Source: Bacillus methanolicus (lineage in GTDB: Bacteria; Bacillota; Bacilli; Bacillales; Cytobacillaceae). From it: a stretch of DNA of 64,000 nucleotides. The stretch lies in contig NZ_VTQX01000002.1 in NCBI RefSeq assembly GCF_008764295.1, forward strand, positions 124,001-188,000, written 5' to 3'. Positions 1 to 9,349 of this stretch are shown piece after piece. How positions within the stretch are numbered: position 1 is the stretch's first letter; each line of letters opens with the position of its first letter. Under the pieces are notes generated by a model. The model saw only the letters and a program-made list of their open reading frames with translations. It searched no databases and was not told the origin of the DNA. The position numbers and the translations under genes were made by a program.

Positions 1-47
1 ATATCTTCCGAATCATTATAGTAAAAAAGGACAAGTTCTCCCTTACA

Positions 48-1751
48 CTATGCCTTTATTTGTTCTTCATCTTGCCATTTTTTCTTTTCTTCATCCACTA
101 AAGATCTTCGCAAAATCTTCCCTACTGCTGTTTTTGGCAATTCGTTCCTAAATTCGTATATTCTCGGTACCTTATATGAGGCTAAATGCTTTCTTGCAAA
201 TTGATCTAATTCCTTTTCTGAGACAACCGCACCTTCCTTTAACACAACATAGGCTTTAACTGTCTCTCCTCGATACGGATCTGGAACTCCTGCCGCTACT
301 ACTTCTACAACATCTGGATGTTCATATAAAACCTCTTCTATCTCCCTTGGATAAATGTTAAAACCACCTGCAATAATCATATCTTTTTTCCGATCGACTA
401 CGTAGAAGTATCCGTCCTCGTCCATATAACCAAGATCACCTGTTAACAGCCAACCATCCTTCAACGTTTGCGCTGTTTCTTCTGGACGATTCCAATAACC
501 TTTCATGACCTGTGGCCCTTTAACACATATTTCCCCAATTTCCCCTGCTGGCAGCTTTTCGCCTGTCTCCATAGAAAAGATTGCAGCATCCGTATCAGGC
601 CATGGCACGCCTATACTTCCTTTTATGCGTGGACGATCCCAAAGAAAGTTCGCATGGGTGACAGGTGAAGTTTCCGTCAAACCATATCCTTCAACAAGCT
701 TTCCTCCTGTAACCTCCTCGAATTTCTGTTGTACTTCAACAGGGAGCGGTGCTGATCCTGAAATACAGGAATCAATCGATGAAAGATCGTATTTTTGTAA
801 GTCAGGGTGATTCAATAAGCCAATATACATCGTCGGTGCTCCAGGAAATAAAGTAGGACGCTGCTTTTCTATCGTTTTTAAAGCTGTTTCCATATCAAAT
901 TTTGGTAGGAGAACCATTTTATTGCCTTGCATTACAGATAAAATCAATACAGTGGTCATTCCATACACATGAAAAAATGGCAGAAATCCAAGGACAACTT
1001 CCTCTCCTTTTTTACATTTATACAGCCACGCTTCACACATTGATGCATTGGCTACTAGATTTTTATGAGTGAGCATTACCCCTTTTGGGAAACCCGTTGT
1101 TCCCCCCGTATATTGCAATAAAGCAAGATCCTCTTCAAAATCAAACTCATGCTTCTGTAATGCTTTTTGAGGCTGTCTCAATATTTCAGTAAAAAGATGT
1201 TGGTTTCCTTCATGCTTTACATTAACAGAAAAGCCGTACTGCTTCTTCTGAATAAATGGATAAACCAAATTTTTCGGAAATGGCAAATAATCCTTGATAG
1301 CGGTTACAATAATATGTTGCAAAGAAGTTTTCGACATCACCTTAGTGACGCGTGGATAAAGAATATCTAATGTCACAATCATTTTCGAGCCTGAATCATT
1401 CATTTGATACTCAATTTCTCTTTCCATATAAAGTGGATTCGTTTGTACAACAATGCCGCCGGCGAACAAGATTCCATAATAACTAATCACAGATTGCGGA
1501 CAATTAGGCAGCATGATCGCTACTCTATCGCCCTTCTCAATACCTAAGCTTTGCAAATAAGCTGCAAACTTAAGTGATGCAGAGTACACTTCCTGGTAAG
1601 TCATCTCTTTACCCATGAAATGAATGGCTATTTTATTTGGATTTTTTTCGGCTGTGTTCTTTAAATAGTTTTGGACAGGTTCATTTGAGTAGGTCAATGT
1701 ATGTGGAATTTCTTCTGGATAGCACTTTAGCCACGGTTTCAAATCAGTCAT
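48..1751 (-). CDS. lcfA: Long-chain fatty acid-CoA ligase
   Basis: Activates long-chain fatty acids to acyl-CoA via an acyl-adenylate, the entry step of beta-oxidation. The 567-residue protein has the AMP-binding loop YTGGTTGFPKG (about residues 212-222), the adenylate-forming motif GYGLTET, the hinge region TGDLGYMDEDGY and the C-terminal catalytic lysine segment TAVGKILRR (about 545). I chose the ATG at 1751 (MTDLKPW) because a strong AGGGGGG ribosome site lies just upstream; an ATG 27 codons earlier lacks one and falls inside the promoter. In B. subtilis lcfA precedes fadR-fadB-etfBA; the window ends before those. A sigma-A promoter with a dyad just downstream suggests repression by a FadR-type regulator. 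Confidence 0.95.
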   Translation of the reverse strand: MTDLKPWLKCYPEEIPHTLTYSNEPVQNYLKNTAEKNPNKIAIHFMGKEMTYQEVYSASLKFAAYLQSLGIEKGDRVAIMLPNCPQSVISYYGILFAGGIVVQTNPLYMEREIEYQMNDSGSKMIVTLDILYPRVTKVMSKTSLQHIIVTAIKDYLPFPKNLVYPFIQKKQYGFSVNVKHEGNQHLFTEILRQPQKALQKHEFDFEEDLALLQYTGGTTGFPKGVMLTHKNLVANASMCEAWLYKCKKGEEVVLGFLPFFHVYGMTTVLILSVMQGNKMVLLPKFDMETALKTIEKQRPTLFPGAPTMYIGLLNHPDLQKYDLSSIDSCISGSAPLPVEVQQKFEEVTGGKLVEGYGLTETSPVTHANFLWDRPRIKGSIGVPWPDTDAAIFSMETGEKLPAGEIGEICVKGPQVMKGYWNRPEETAQTLKDGWLLTGDLGYMDEDGYFYVVDRKKDMIIAGGFNIYPREIEEVLYEHPDVVEVVAAGVPDPYRGETVKAYVVLKEGAVVSEKELDQFARKHLASYKVPRIYEFRNELPKTAVGKILRRSLVDEEKKKWQDEEQIKA

Positions 1752-1779
1752 AGTAACCCCCCTATTCTTATAATTTTTA

Positions 1780-1832
1780 GAACATTCTAATTGTTCATTA
1801 CTAATTATAATATAGGAGCATTGCAGTGACAA
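1780..1832 (-). promoter_or_regulatory. lcfA promoter with possible FadR-type operator
   Basis: On the minus strand TTGTCA (1832-1827) and TATAAT (1809-1804) are separated by exactly 17 bp, a good sigma-A promoter. Just downstream lies the dyad GAACA-7-TGTTC (1780-1796), whose central TA and TGAA start partly match the known Bacillus FadR site. The promoter is clear; the regulator's identity is inference. Confidence 0.7.
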
Positions 1833-1954
1833 TCAAATATTATTTAGCAGTTGAGTGCTTATTAAGTAAATAACGTCTGATTGATTTTCACTAAGAAATT
1901 GAACACTTAACATTATTACCAAAACAAAAGTGCTTACAGAAAGGGACTCGTGAG

Positions 1955-2018
1955 TTTGTTTGACTTTTGTTGCTTAAGTCAAAATACATTTCAAAGAATG
2001 AGCCACAATAAACAAAGT
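1955..2018. repeat. Possible short relative of the structured intergenic repeat
   Basis: The 470-bp gap between lcfA and the next ORF contains this stretch. It starts TTTGTTTGACTTTTG and ends ATGAGCCACAATAAACAAAG. The end matches the right end of the structured element at 18816-18835 in 16 of 20 bases, and the start shares TTTGTT and TGACTTTTG. A small hairpin, TGACTT...AAGTCA, sits inside. It may be a truncated member of the same family; the similarity is short. Confidence 0.3.
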
Positions 2019-2034
2019 TGAAAAAGTGCAGTTC

Positions 2035-2065
2035 ATGAAAAAAACGTCGTAATCGACGACGTTTT
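2035..2065 (-). terminator. Terminator after yshE operon
   Basis: Perfect 10-bp inverted repeat AAAACGTCGT / ACGACGTTTT with a 5-base loop (2041-2065), followed on the minus strand by a T run (2041-2035). It would end the mutS2-yshE-small ORF transcript. Confidence 0.8.
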
Positions 2066-2222
2066 AGAAAATACTATCTTCATATAGTGAATCATATCTC
2101 GTTTTATCAGATGTTAAAGAACGCTCTCACTAAGGTGAAATACTGGAAAAAAGTCCTATTTCCTGTTCACCTTTATACAGAACGAAAACAATCATCAACG
2201 ATGCTGTGAACTGCGTGGTCGA

Positions 2223-2297
2223 TTATAACAGATAAATAATCCCAATCACAACAAATACAGCACATAAAACAAAAAGGATTTTTGCTAATTTCTCCAA
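2223..2297 (-). CDS. Putative 24-residue membrane peptide, TTG start
   Basis: Just 13 bases after the yshE stop, a TTG start preceded by AGGGGCGAG (GGGG 9 bases upstream) opens a 24-codon frame. It encodes a short charged N-terminus (EKLAK) followed by about 18 hydrophobic residues (ILFVLCAVFVVIGIIYLL), i.e. one membrane span. Its position between yshE and the terminator makes co-transcription likely. I do not recognise the peptide. The frame is short enough to arise by chance, but ribosome site, amphipathic start and single-span composition together favour a real gene. Confidence 0.4.
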   Translation of the reverse strand: MEKLAKILFVLCAVFVVIGIIYLL

Positions 2298-2310
2298 ATG
2301 TACTCGCCCC

Positions 2311-2718
2311 TTATGCGATATTCGCACCAATTACAAATGATAAACTAATCGAAATCATCATAGAAATAAACCCGACAGCACGATTATCTTTTTCTATCTC
2401 TTCATCCACTTTAAATTTTGGAGTAAAAAATTCAAAAATGAAATAACCAACTAACAGCAATAAAAAGCCATAGGCTCCCCAACCAATCATTGTAAATAAC
2501 GTATCATGATGTGAGATCGAGTGTCGGAATACATTCACAATTCCAAAAATCTTTCCACCTGTAGCCATCGCCACCGCTAAATTTCCTTTTTTTATTTCTT
2601 CCCAGTTTCGATATTTCGTCACAAGCTCGAATATCGCTAAAAACACAACAAGACATAGAATCACCACACTAAAATAGGCAGCTGTTTCCACATAATCGTT
2701 CTCCCAAAAACCGGTCAC
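2311..2718 (-). CDS. yshE: DUF350 family membrane protein YshE
   Basis: A 135-residue integral membrane protein with four hydrophobic segments (about 12-33, 47-64, 73-98 and 113-134), the arrangement of DUF350 proteins. Its biochemical role is not established. It lies between mutS2 and lcfA exactly as yshE does in B. subtilis. The gene starts 57 bp after mutS2 in the same direction and is probably read from the same transcript. The conserved central segment AVAMATGGKIFGI and the charged loop before the last helix (KVDEEIEKDNRAVG) are the family's recognisable features here. Confidence 0.85.
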   Translation of the reverse strand: MTGFWENDYVETAAYFSVVILCLVVFLAIFELVTKYRNWEEIKKGNLAVAMATGGKIFGIVNVFRHSISHHDTLFTMIGWGAYGFLLLLVGYFIFEFFTPKFKVDEEIEKDNRAVGFISMMISISLSFVIGANIA

Positions 2719-2775
2719 TTGAACTCACCCCATCATTTGGAATCTCCTATCCACAAGGGAAGATAAGAGATTTCC

Positions 2776-5133
2776 TTATTTAAATTCCACCACGGTAACA
2801 CCGGTTCCTCCTTCTCCAGCATCACCAAAACGAATTTTCTTCACAGAACGATGATTTCGTAAATATTCTTGGACACCTTGTCTCAAAGCACCGGTTCCTT
2901 TTCCATGAATAACCGATACACGGGGATATCCCGCTAGGAGGGCATCATCAATATATTTTTCGACCCGAACTAGGGCGTCCTCAAAACGTTCGCCTCTTAA
3001 ATCTAATTCTAACCCAACGTGGAAATCCTTGCCCTTAATTGTAGCCATTGGTTTCGTCTGTACAGCTTTTTCACTTTTTATAAATTGCAAATCTGCTTCA
3101 TTTACCTTCATTTTTAAAATTCCTATTTGAACTTGCCATTCTTTGTCAGAAACCTGTTCAATCAGATGGCCTTTTTGGTCAAAACTCAATACTTTTACTT
3201 CGTCGCCTGCCTTGAAAACATGTGTACTGTTCTTTTGAACAGCCGCCTTTTTCGACTGTTTCGTCTTTGGAACAGCCTCCTCGAGTCGTTTCTTTGCTTC
3301 AATCAGTTCATGCTCCTTCACTTCCGCTTGTTTCTCTATTTGCATTTTCCTCAAGGAGCGAATAACCTCTTCTGATTCTGCCTTCGCCTTTTCAATGATC
3401 TCTTGAGCTTTTTCTTTCGCCTTTTCTTCCAGTGTTTCTTTACGGGTATAATATTCAGCCATTTGCTTCTGAAGATCTTGATGAAGCTTTTCTGCATCCC
3501 TTAATAAGCTATGTGCTTCTTCAAGTTCAGCCTCAGCCTGTCTGCGATTTTCCTCTAAGGCAGCGATCATCCCTTCCACTTGATTCGAATCAGCACTCAT
3601 ATATGATTTGGCGGTCTCAATAACCGTTTCCTTCAAACCTAAACGCTTTGAAATTTCAAAAGCATTGCTTCGCCCTGGGACACCGATGAGTAGCTTATAC
3701 GTCGGACTTAACGTCTCAATATCGAACTCCACACTTGCATTTGTAACCCCTTCTCGATTATAACCATATGCCTTCAATTCTGGATAGTGGGTTGTCGCAA
3801 TGACCCTTGCCCCGCTTTTGTAAACTTCGTCTAAAATGGAAATGGCAAGTGCAGCCCCCTCCTGTGGGTCTGTCCCTGCTCCTAGTTCATCAAACAAAAC
3901 TAAGCTTTGAAAATCGACTTCATTTAAAATATCAACAATATTAACCATATGCGAGGAGAAAGTACTTAAGCTTTGCTCAATTGACTGTTCATCACCAATA
4001 TCTGCGAAGACCGAGCCGAAAACAGCCATTTCAGAACCATCTAATGCTGGAATTTGTAATCCAGCTTGCGCCATTAACGTACAAAGGCCCACTGTTTTTA
4101 ACGTAACCGTTTTTCCCCCTGTGTTTGGACCGGTAATGACAATGGTTGTAAAGTCCTTCCCAAGGTAAATATCATTCGCAACCACTTCATCTCCAGGAAT
4201 TAATGGGTGCCTTGCTTTAACAAGATTTATCCGCCCCTCATTATTCATTTTCGGCTTTGAAGCTTTGATTTTGTTCCCATAACGTGCCTTCGCAAACATA
4301 AAATCAATTTGTGCGAGGACATCGACAATTTTTCTTAACTCCATATTGAATTCAGCAACGCGACTGGATAGCTCGATTAAAATGCGCTCTATTTCTTGCT
4401 GTTCTTTAATCCGAACTTCTTGAAGTTCATTATTCAGTTGAACGATCGACTGCGGTTCAATAAATAATGTTTGACCGGAAGAACTTTGGTCATGAATAAT
4501 TCCACCGTAATGGCCACGATACTCCTGTTTAACAGGAATAACGAAACGATCATTACGAATGGTGACAATCGCATCAGAAAGCATTTTTTGCGCATTCGAA
4601 GAACGAATCATACTTTCTAATCTCTCGCGAACGCGATTTTCTTTCGTTCTCAATTGGTTCCTTAAAGAACGTAACAATTCACTGGCACTATCCAAAATCG
4701 CCCCATTATCGTCAACAGCCATTCGAATGGCATCTTCTAATTCAGCTAATACAACTATCTCATTCGTCAATTCATGAAGATATGGCAGTGAGAGTTCTTC
4801 CTCTAATAAATCATTGATAAATTTCTTAATCATTCGACTGGCATGGATTGTGCTTGATATTTGCATCAGTTCCTGAGGACTAAGCATTCCACCGATATCC
4901 GCTCTTTTCATATGCGGCCTTATGTCATAAATCCCACCTAACGGCACATTTCCTTTTAAACGTAAAATATTTGTGGCTTCATCTGTCTCTTCTTGACTTC
5001 TAACAACCTTCTCGAAATTCGTAGAAGGCTTAAGTTCTTCCACAAGTCGCCTTCCTAAAGCTGATGAGGCAAGCTCGAGCACCTGCTCTTTCACTTTATG
5101 AAATTCTAAAACCTTTAAAACACGCTGTTGCAT
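2776..5133 (-). CDS. mutS2: MutS2 ATPase / ribosome collision factor
   Basis: A 785-residue paralogue of MutS without the mismatch-recognition domain. It has a MutS core with Walker A GPNTGGKT (about 334-341) and Walker [14 protein letters not shown] (about 411), a long charged coiled-coil region (about 515-620), and a C-terminal Smr domain with [12 protein letters not shown] (about 709) and HGKGTGALR (about 741). MutS2 was first described as an anti-recombination nuclease; in B. subtilis it has since been shown to act on collided ribosomes (RqcU). The KOW-like segment before Smr ([14 protein letters not shown]) fits this. It lies between polX and yshE as in B. subtilis. ATG at 5133 is preceded by AAAGGGGGATT. 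Confidence 0.95.
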   Translation of the reverse strand: MQQRVLKVLEFHKVKEQVLELASSALGRRLVEELKPSTNFEKVVRSQEETDEATNILRLKGNVPLGGIYDIRPHMKRADIGGMLSPQELMQISSTIHASRMIKKFINDLLEEELSLPYLHELTNEIVVLAELEDAIRMAVDDNGAILDSASELLRSLRNQLRTKENRVRERLESMIRSSNAQKMLSDAIVTIRNDRFVIPVKQEYRGHYGGIIHDQSSSGQTLFIEPQSIVQLNNELQEVRIKEQQEIERILIELSSRVAEFNMELRKIVDVLAQIDFMFAKARYGNKIKASKPKMNNEGRINLVKARHPLIPGDEVVANDIYLGKDFTTIVITGPNTGGKTVTLKTVGLCTLMAQAGLQIPALDGSEMAVFGSVFADIGDEQSIEQSLSTFSSHMVNIVDILNEVDFQSLVLFDELGAGTDPQEGAALAISILDEVYKSGARVIATTHYPELKAYGYNREGVTNASVEFDIETLSPTYKLLIGVPGRSNAFEISKRLGLKETVIETAKSYMSADSNQVEGMIAALEENRRQAEAELEEAHSLLRDAEKLHQDLQKQMAEYYTRKETLEEKAKEKAQEIIEKAKAESEEVIRSLRKMQIEKQAEVKEHELIEAKKRLEEAVPKTKQSKKAAVQKNSTHVFKAGDEVKVLSFDQKGHLIEQVSDKEWQVQIGILKMKVNEADLQFIKSEKAVQTKPMATIKGKDFHVGLELDLRGERFEDALVRVEKYIDDALLAGYPRVSVIHGKGTGALRQGVQEYLRNHRSVKKIRFGDAGEGGTGVTVVEFK

Positions 5134-5376
5134 GGAGAAAAATCCCCCTTTTCTTTAAACAAAGCTGTTTACTTATTTTTTATTGTTTTTGTGAAGAACG
5201 TTTATCTTCTCCTAATTTTACAAAACATGAAAAACTGCCTTTATTGCTTTTCTAAAACACAAAGCAAAATAGACAATGCGTTCCAAAAAAATCAGCATAA
5301 ATGAAGTTAACCTTTTCCTTTACTCGATTTCCATTTTACGCAATCGAAGTCAAGTAGGCTAGTATAAATATATTGC

Positions 5377-7092
5377 TTAGCGCTCGCGTAAAAATTGCAA
5401 AAGCTCGTCTAAGCTTAATGCATTTAGGACATTGCTTCGTTTAATCCATCCTTTTTTGGCTGTTGAAACCCCAATGCTCATATGCTCTAGCGTCTCCATC
5501 CTATGGGCATCCGTATTAATCACCACTTTAACACCAGCTTCTTGTGCTTTTTTTATATGCTCTGCACTTAAATCAAGACGATTTGGATTGGCATTAAGCT
5601 CCAAAGCAGTATTTGTTTCTTTAGCCAGCTCAACTAAGAAATCAATGTTAACTGAATATCCTTCCCTTATTCCGATTTTTCTCCCTGTTGGATGGGCAAT
5701 AATATCGACATGTTGATTGTTTAATGCATTTATCAGTCGCTTCATTATTTGTTCCTTAGCTTGGGAAAAACCTGAATGAATGGAGGCAATCACAAGGTCC
5801 ATCTCTTCGAGGAAGTCATCTTCAAAGTCAAGGGAGCCATCTGGAAGAATATCCATTTCCACTCCAGCAAGTATGGTGATATCATCGTATTTCTCATTTA
5901 ATTTCGCAATTTCTTCCCGTTGACGTCTTAAACGCTCTTCATCTAAACCATTCGCTACCTTTAAAAACTTCGAATGATCAGTAATGGCCATATACTTATA
6001 GCCGAGCTTACGGCACTCGTTAATCATTTGCTCAATCGAATGTGCCCCATCACTCCAAGTTGAATGCATATGTAAATCACCTTGAATATCCTCTAAGGAA
6101 ATAATATTCAGTTCTTCGGAGTAATTTTCGACTTCCTTCCCATCTTCCCTCATTTCTGGAGGAATTAGCGGCAGATTAAAATGTTGATAAAAATCAGCTT
6201 CTGACTCAAATGTTAATATTTCACCTGTCTCAGCCACTTCAACACCATATTCGCTAATTTTTTCGCCTCGCTCTTTAGCAAGCTGTCTCATCCGTACATT
6301 ATGCTCCTTAGAGCCTGTAAAATGATGCAGTGTTGTGGCAAATGCCTCAGGCTTAACTAAACGGAAATCAACCGAAACATCATAGCTATAATCAAGAATG
6401 AGCGATACTTTTGTCTCCCCTGCAGCAACAATCTCTTTTATATTCTCAAACTTTAGTAGTTGTTCCTTAACTACTGACGGTTTCGCGGTTGATATAATAA
6501 AATCTAAATCTTTAACCGTTTCTCTTACCCTTCGAATACTCCCCGCTCTTGAAAAACGTTCCACATCATGCATTTTTTCCAGTTCCTCTTCAAGATGCTG
6601 AGCAATGGGCAGCATATAAGCGAGCGGAAGACGGTCTGGCTGATTTCCCACACTTGCTATGGCAGTCAATATTTTTTCCTCTGTTTTCTCTCCAAAACCA
6701 GCCAGAGCTCTCACCTTTTTCTCGATACACGCTTTCCTTAAATCGTCAACATTTTCGATCCCTAACTCCTTATGAAGCTTAGCGATCTTTTTCCCACCTA
6801 AACCCGGTAGTTGCAGAAGGAGAACAAGCCCATTCGGCACTTGCTCTTGCAGTTCTTTCAGGACGACGGATTGTCCAGTCTGCAGAAATTCCTCAATTAC
6901 AGAGGCAGTCCCCTTCCCGATCCCTTGCAGCTTTGTAAAATCTTCTATTTCATCAATTGTTTGCTCCTCTACCTCAAGTGCTGCTGCTGCCTTGCGAAAC
7001 GCTGAAACTTTAAAAGGGTTCTCTCCCTTTAGCTCCATATAAACCGCGATCGTTTCCAGCAATCGAATGACATCCTTTTTATTGACGGCCAT
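5377..7092 (-). CDS. polX: DNA polymerase/3'-5' exonuclease PolX
   Basis: Family X DNA polymerase fused to a PHP phosphoesterase, acting in base-excision and gap repair. The 571-residue protein begins with helix-hairpin-helix DNA-binding motifs (about 50-130). A nucleotidyltransferase palm follows with GSIRR and the metal-binding pair in KDLDFIIS (about 198). The PHP domain starts with GDLHMHSTWSDG (about 338-350) and continues with AITDHS, GVEMDI, IASIHS, IIAHPTG and NTDAHR, carrying the metal ligands. Length and order match the B. subtilis enzyme. An AAGAGGTGAAAAG ribosome site precedes the ATG. It is separated from yshB by a terminator, so it may have its own promoter in the 280-bp gap. 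Confidence 0.95.
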   Translation of the reverse strand: MAVNKKDVIRLLETIAVYMELKGENPFKVSAFRKAAAALEVEEQTIDEIEDFTKLQGIGKGTASVIEEFLQTGQSVVLKELQEQVPNGLVLLLQLPGLGGKKIAKLHKELGIENVDDLRKACIEKKVRALAGFGEKTEEKILTAIASVGNQPDRLPLAYMLPIAQHLEEELEKMHDVERFSRAGSIRRVRETVKDLDFIISTAKPSVVKEQLLKFENIKEIVAAGETKVSLILDYSYDVSVDFRLVKPEAFATTLHHFTGSKEHNVRMRQLAKERGEKISEYGVEVAETGEILTFESEADFYQHFNLPLIPPEMREDGKEVENYSEELNIISLEDIQGDLHMHSTWSDGAHSIEQMINECRKLGYKYMAITDHSKFLKVANGLDEERLRRQREEIAKLNEKYDDITILAGVEMDILPDGSLDFEDDFLEEMDLVIASIHSGFSQAKEQIMKRLINALNNQHVDIIAHPTGRKIGIREGYSVNIDFLVELAKETNTALELNANPNRLDLSAEHIKKAQEAGVKVVINTDAHRMETLEHMSIGVSTAKKGWIKRSNVLNALSLDELLQFLRER

Positions 7093-7342
7093 CTTTTCAC
7101 CTCTTAAAAATGGATTTTTATTTATGATTCATACTGAATGATGTATGAAATTTTGGTTTCACACAAATTGAGGACAATCGTTATATCAACAATCAAAGTC
7201 AAAAAACATGGCCTCTGTTTTACAAGTATCGTTAAATCCGTTACAATTATTGTTACCTTATTTTACAAATGGAAACATTTTCATATTATAGTTATCAGTA
7301 GAAAAAATTTATTACATTGTAGCACTTTTCATATACCCACTG

Positions 7343-7377
7343 ACTTAAAAAAACTTCTCTAAAACAGAGAAGTTTTA
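7343..7377 (-). terminator. Terminator overlapping the yshB stop codon
   Basis: AAACTTCTCT / AGAGAAGTTT hairpin followed on the minus strand by a T run. The TAA stop of yshB lies in the 5' arm. It separates zapA-yshB from polX. Confidence 0.8.
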
Positions 7378-7917
7378 AGATGCGATATAGTCAATCCATA
7401 GCTCTTTAATTTGACTAGAAAAATAAGGTGTATTTTCTACAATCATATTGGCGAGTGCAGAATTCCCCAGTGCATTTTGCACAACTTCAATCGGTAAAAG
7501 TGCTGATATGTATAGAACAATAAATAGCACAAGATAAACTTCGACAAAACCCAGTAGTCCACCAGCCCAAACGTTCAACATTTTTAAAATAGGGAGGTTA
7601 GCGACAAAATCCAGCATACTTCCTATAATCTGCATCACAATTTTGACCGCAAAAAAAATCCCGACAAACGAGATGGCACGATAATAGGCTACTTCTAAAT
7701 TTCCGTTGTCAAGTAATAATTGAAAAGCTGAGTCACTCCCAAAATTAGGGTATGGAATCCAAAGGGTAAGCTTCGGCGCAAGCTGATCATAATACATATA
7801 AGCAACGACAAAGGCAACGATAAAACCAATTACGTGGATAAGCTGAAGGATAAACCCTCTTCTTAAACCTACTAAAAAACCAAATAATAATATAATAAAA
7901 ATGGCGAGATCTAGCAT
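7375..7917 (-). CDS. yshB: CvpA family membrane protein YshB
   Basis: A 180-residue CvpA-family protein. N-terminal hydrophobic segments start immediately (LDLAIFIILLFGFLVGLRRGFIL), with the family's conserved GxxxGxxRGF-like turn, followed by further spans around 20-42, 80-105 and 115-142. CvpA was named for colicin V production in E. coli; its general function in Firmicutes is unclear. It lies 7 bp from zapA, matching the zapA-yshB-polX order of B. subtilis, so it is probably co-transcribed with zapA. Confidence 0.85.
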   Translation of the reverse strand: MLDLAIFIILLFGFLVGLRRGFILQLIHVIGFIVAFVVAYMYYDQLAPKLTLWIPYPNFGSDSAFQLLLDNGNLEVAYYRAISFVGIFFAVKIVMQIIGSMLDFVANLPILKMLNVWAGGLLGFVEVYLVLFIVLYISALLPIEVVQNALGNSALANMIVENTPYFSSQIKELWIDYIAS

Positions 7918-7924
7918 GAATTCT

Positions 7925-8185
7925 TCAATCCTTTACTCTTTTTAATTCACCTTCTAATCGTTCAAGCTGTTCTTTCATTTTCATATAGTCGTTAACGGCA
8001 TTGACAGCTGTTAATACCGCAAGCTTGCTCATATCGAGTGAAGGATTCTTGGAGCTAATTTCACGCATTTTCTCGTCAACCATTGAAGCGATAAGCTTTA
8101 TATGGCGTGAATCTTCAGTGCCGATAATAACATATTGTTGACCGTAAATGTCAACCATTGTGCGCGTTTTCTGTCCTTCTGACAA
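7925..8185 (-). CDS. zapA: Cell division protein ZapA
   Basis: An 86-residue protein that binds FtsZ and promotes bundling of the Z-ring at midcell. The N-terminal globular part has the family pattern TRTMVDIYGQQYVIIG followed by HIKLIASMVDEKM. The C-terminal half is a coiled coil (MKEQLERLEGELKRVKD), the dimer/tetramer part of ZapA. The start is TTG at 8185 behind TAGGGGGCA, a normal Bacillus ribosome site. It is divergent from rnhC, with 173 bp between them for both promoters. Confidence 0.93.
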   Translation of the reverse strand: MSEGQKTRTMVDIYGQQYVIIGTEDSRHIKLIASMVDEKMREISSKNPSLDMSKLAVLTAVNAVNDYMKMKEQLERLEGELKRVKD

Positions 8186-8358
8186 GCTAGTTGCCCCCTA
8201 TTCATAGAATCCTAATCACTATGATAACATGAACCTATTAGAGTGAAAAGTCTAAGCCTGTCTAAAGATAGCGGATTTTGGAAGGCTGAATAAGTGGTTT
8301 ACCACTTTCATATGAAAGGACATTACACCAATTTTATATAATAGATAGGAGAAATGAA

Positions 8359-9282
8359 ATGAGTCAGGTCGTTCTAAAATTAACTTTAAGTGCTATTACT
8401 ACCATGAAGAAACATTATGAGCCTTATTTATCCACAGCAAATCCACCAGGCAGCGTTTTTTGTGCCAAAGTTTCCCAATGTACGATAACTGCTTATAAAT
8501 CAGGAAAGGTTCTTTTTCAAGGCAGCAATAGTGAAAGAGAAGCGAGCAAATGGGGAAGCCCCGCTGAAAAGCAAGATTCCTCAAAACCAAAAGCTTCTGG
8601 AATCCTTCCGTCTCATTTTGAAGGCTTATCCGTAATCGGTTCCGATGAAGTAGGAACTGGCGATTACTTCGGGCCGATAACCGTCGTTGCTGCCTACGTT
8701 CGGAAAGAGCAAATTCCATTATTAAAGGAAGTGGGCGTAAAGGACTCCAAAAATCTCAAAGACGATGCAATTGAGGAAATTGCAAAGCAAATTAAAGAAA
8801 TTATTCCCTTTAGCTTATTAACATTACACAATGAAAAATACAATCAATTACAGCAAAAAGGGATGTCCCAAGGGAAGATAAAAGCGCTATTACATAATCA
8901 AGCAATCGGTCATGTTCTTGATAAAATAGCTCCTGAGAAACCAGAAGCAATTCTTATTGATGAGTTTGCTAAAAAAGAACTATATTATCAATACTTAAAA
9001 GGACAGTCTGTCGTCCATAAGGAAAATGTCTTCTTTAGCACAAAGGCTGAAAGTGTCCATCTTGCTGTGGCAGCTGCATCCATCATTGCTCGATACGCCT
9101 TTGTACGACACTTCGAAAACTTGTCAAAAGAAGCAGGTTTTACAATTCCAAAAGGAGCCGGACCGGCAGTCGACAAAGCGGCAGCTAGATTGATAAAGGA
9201 GAAAGGTGAAAAAACATTACCAAAATTCGTCAAATTACACTTCGCTAATACAGAAAAAGCCCTTAAGATTGTGCGAAGTTAG
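8359..9282 (+). CDS. rnhC: Ribonuclease HIII
   Basis: Degrades the RNA strand of RNA/DNA hybrids; type HIII enzymes act on R-loops and Okazaki primers. The 307 residues divide into an N-terminal TBP-like substrate-binding domain (about 1-80) and a catalytic domain starting VIGSDEVGTGDYFGP (about 92-106), where D-E-G-D is the HII/HIII active-site signature. It continues with EAILIDEF and AVAAASIIARY. A GGAG ribosome site lies before the ATG. It is divergent from zapA as in B. subtilis. Confidence 0.95.
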   Translation: MSQVVLKLTLSAITTMKKHYEPYLSTANPPGSVFCAKVSQCTITAYKSGKVLFQGSNSEREASKWGSPAEKQDSSKPKASGILPSHFEGLSVIGSDEVGTGDYFGPITVVAAYVRKEQIPLLKEVGVKDSKNLKDDAIEEIAKQIKEIIPFSLLTLHNEKYNQLQQKGMSQGKIKALLHNQAIGHVLDKIAPEKPEAILIDEFAKKELYYQYLKGQSVVHKENVFFSTKAESVHLAVAAASIIARYAFVRHFENLSKEAGFTIPKGAGPAVDKAAARLIKEKGEKTLPKFVKLHFANTEKALKIVRS

Positions 9283-9349
9283 GATATTTGCCCCTCAAAA
9301 AATAGGAGAGTAAGATAAGAGTAACGAATTTTTTAAAGAGGTGATTGTA

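Noticed and set aside
7138-7362. 74-codon plus-strand frame between polX and yshB
   Set aside because: No ribosome site, composition follows AT-rich non-coding DNA, no recognisable pattern; it ends against the yshB terminator.
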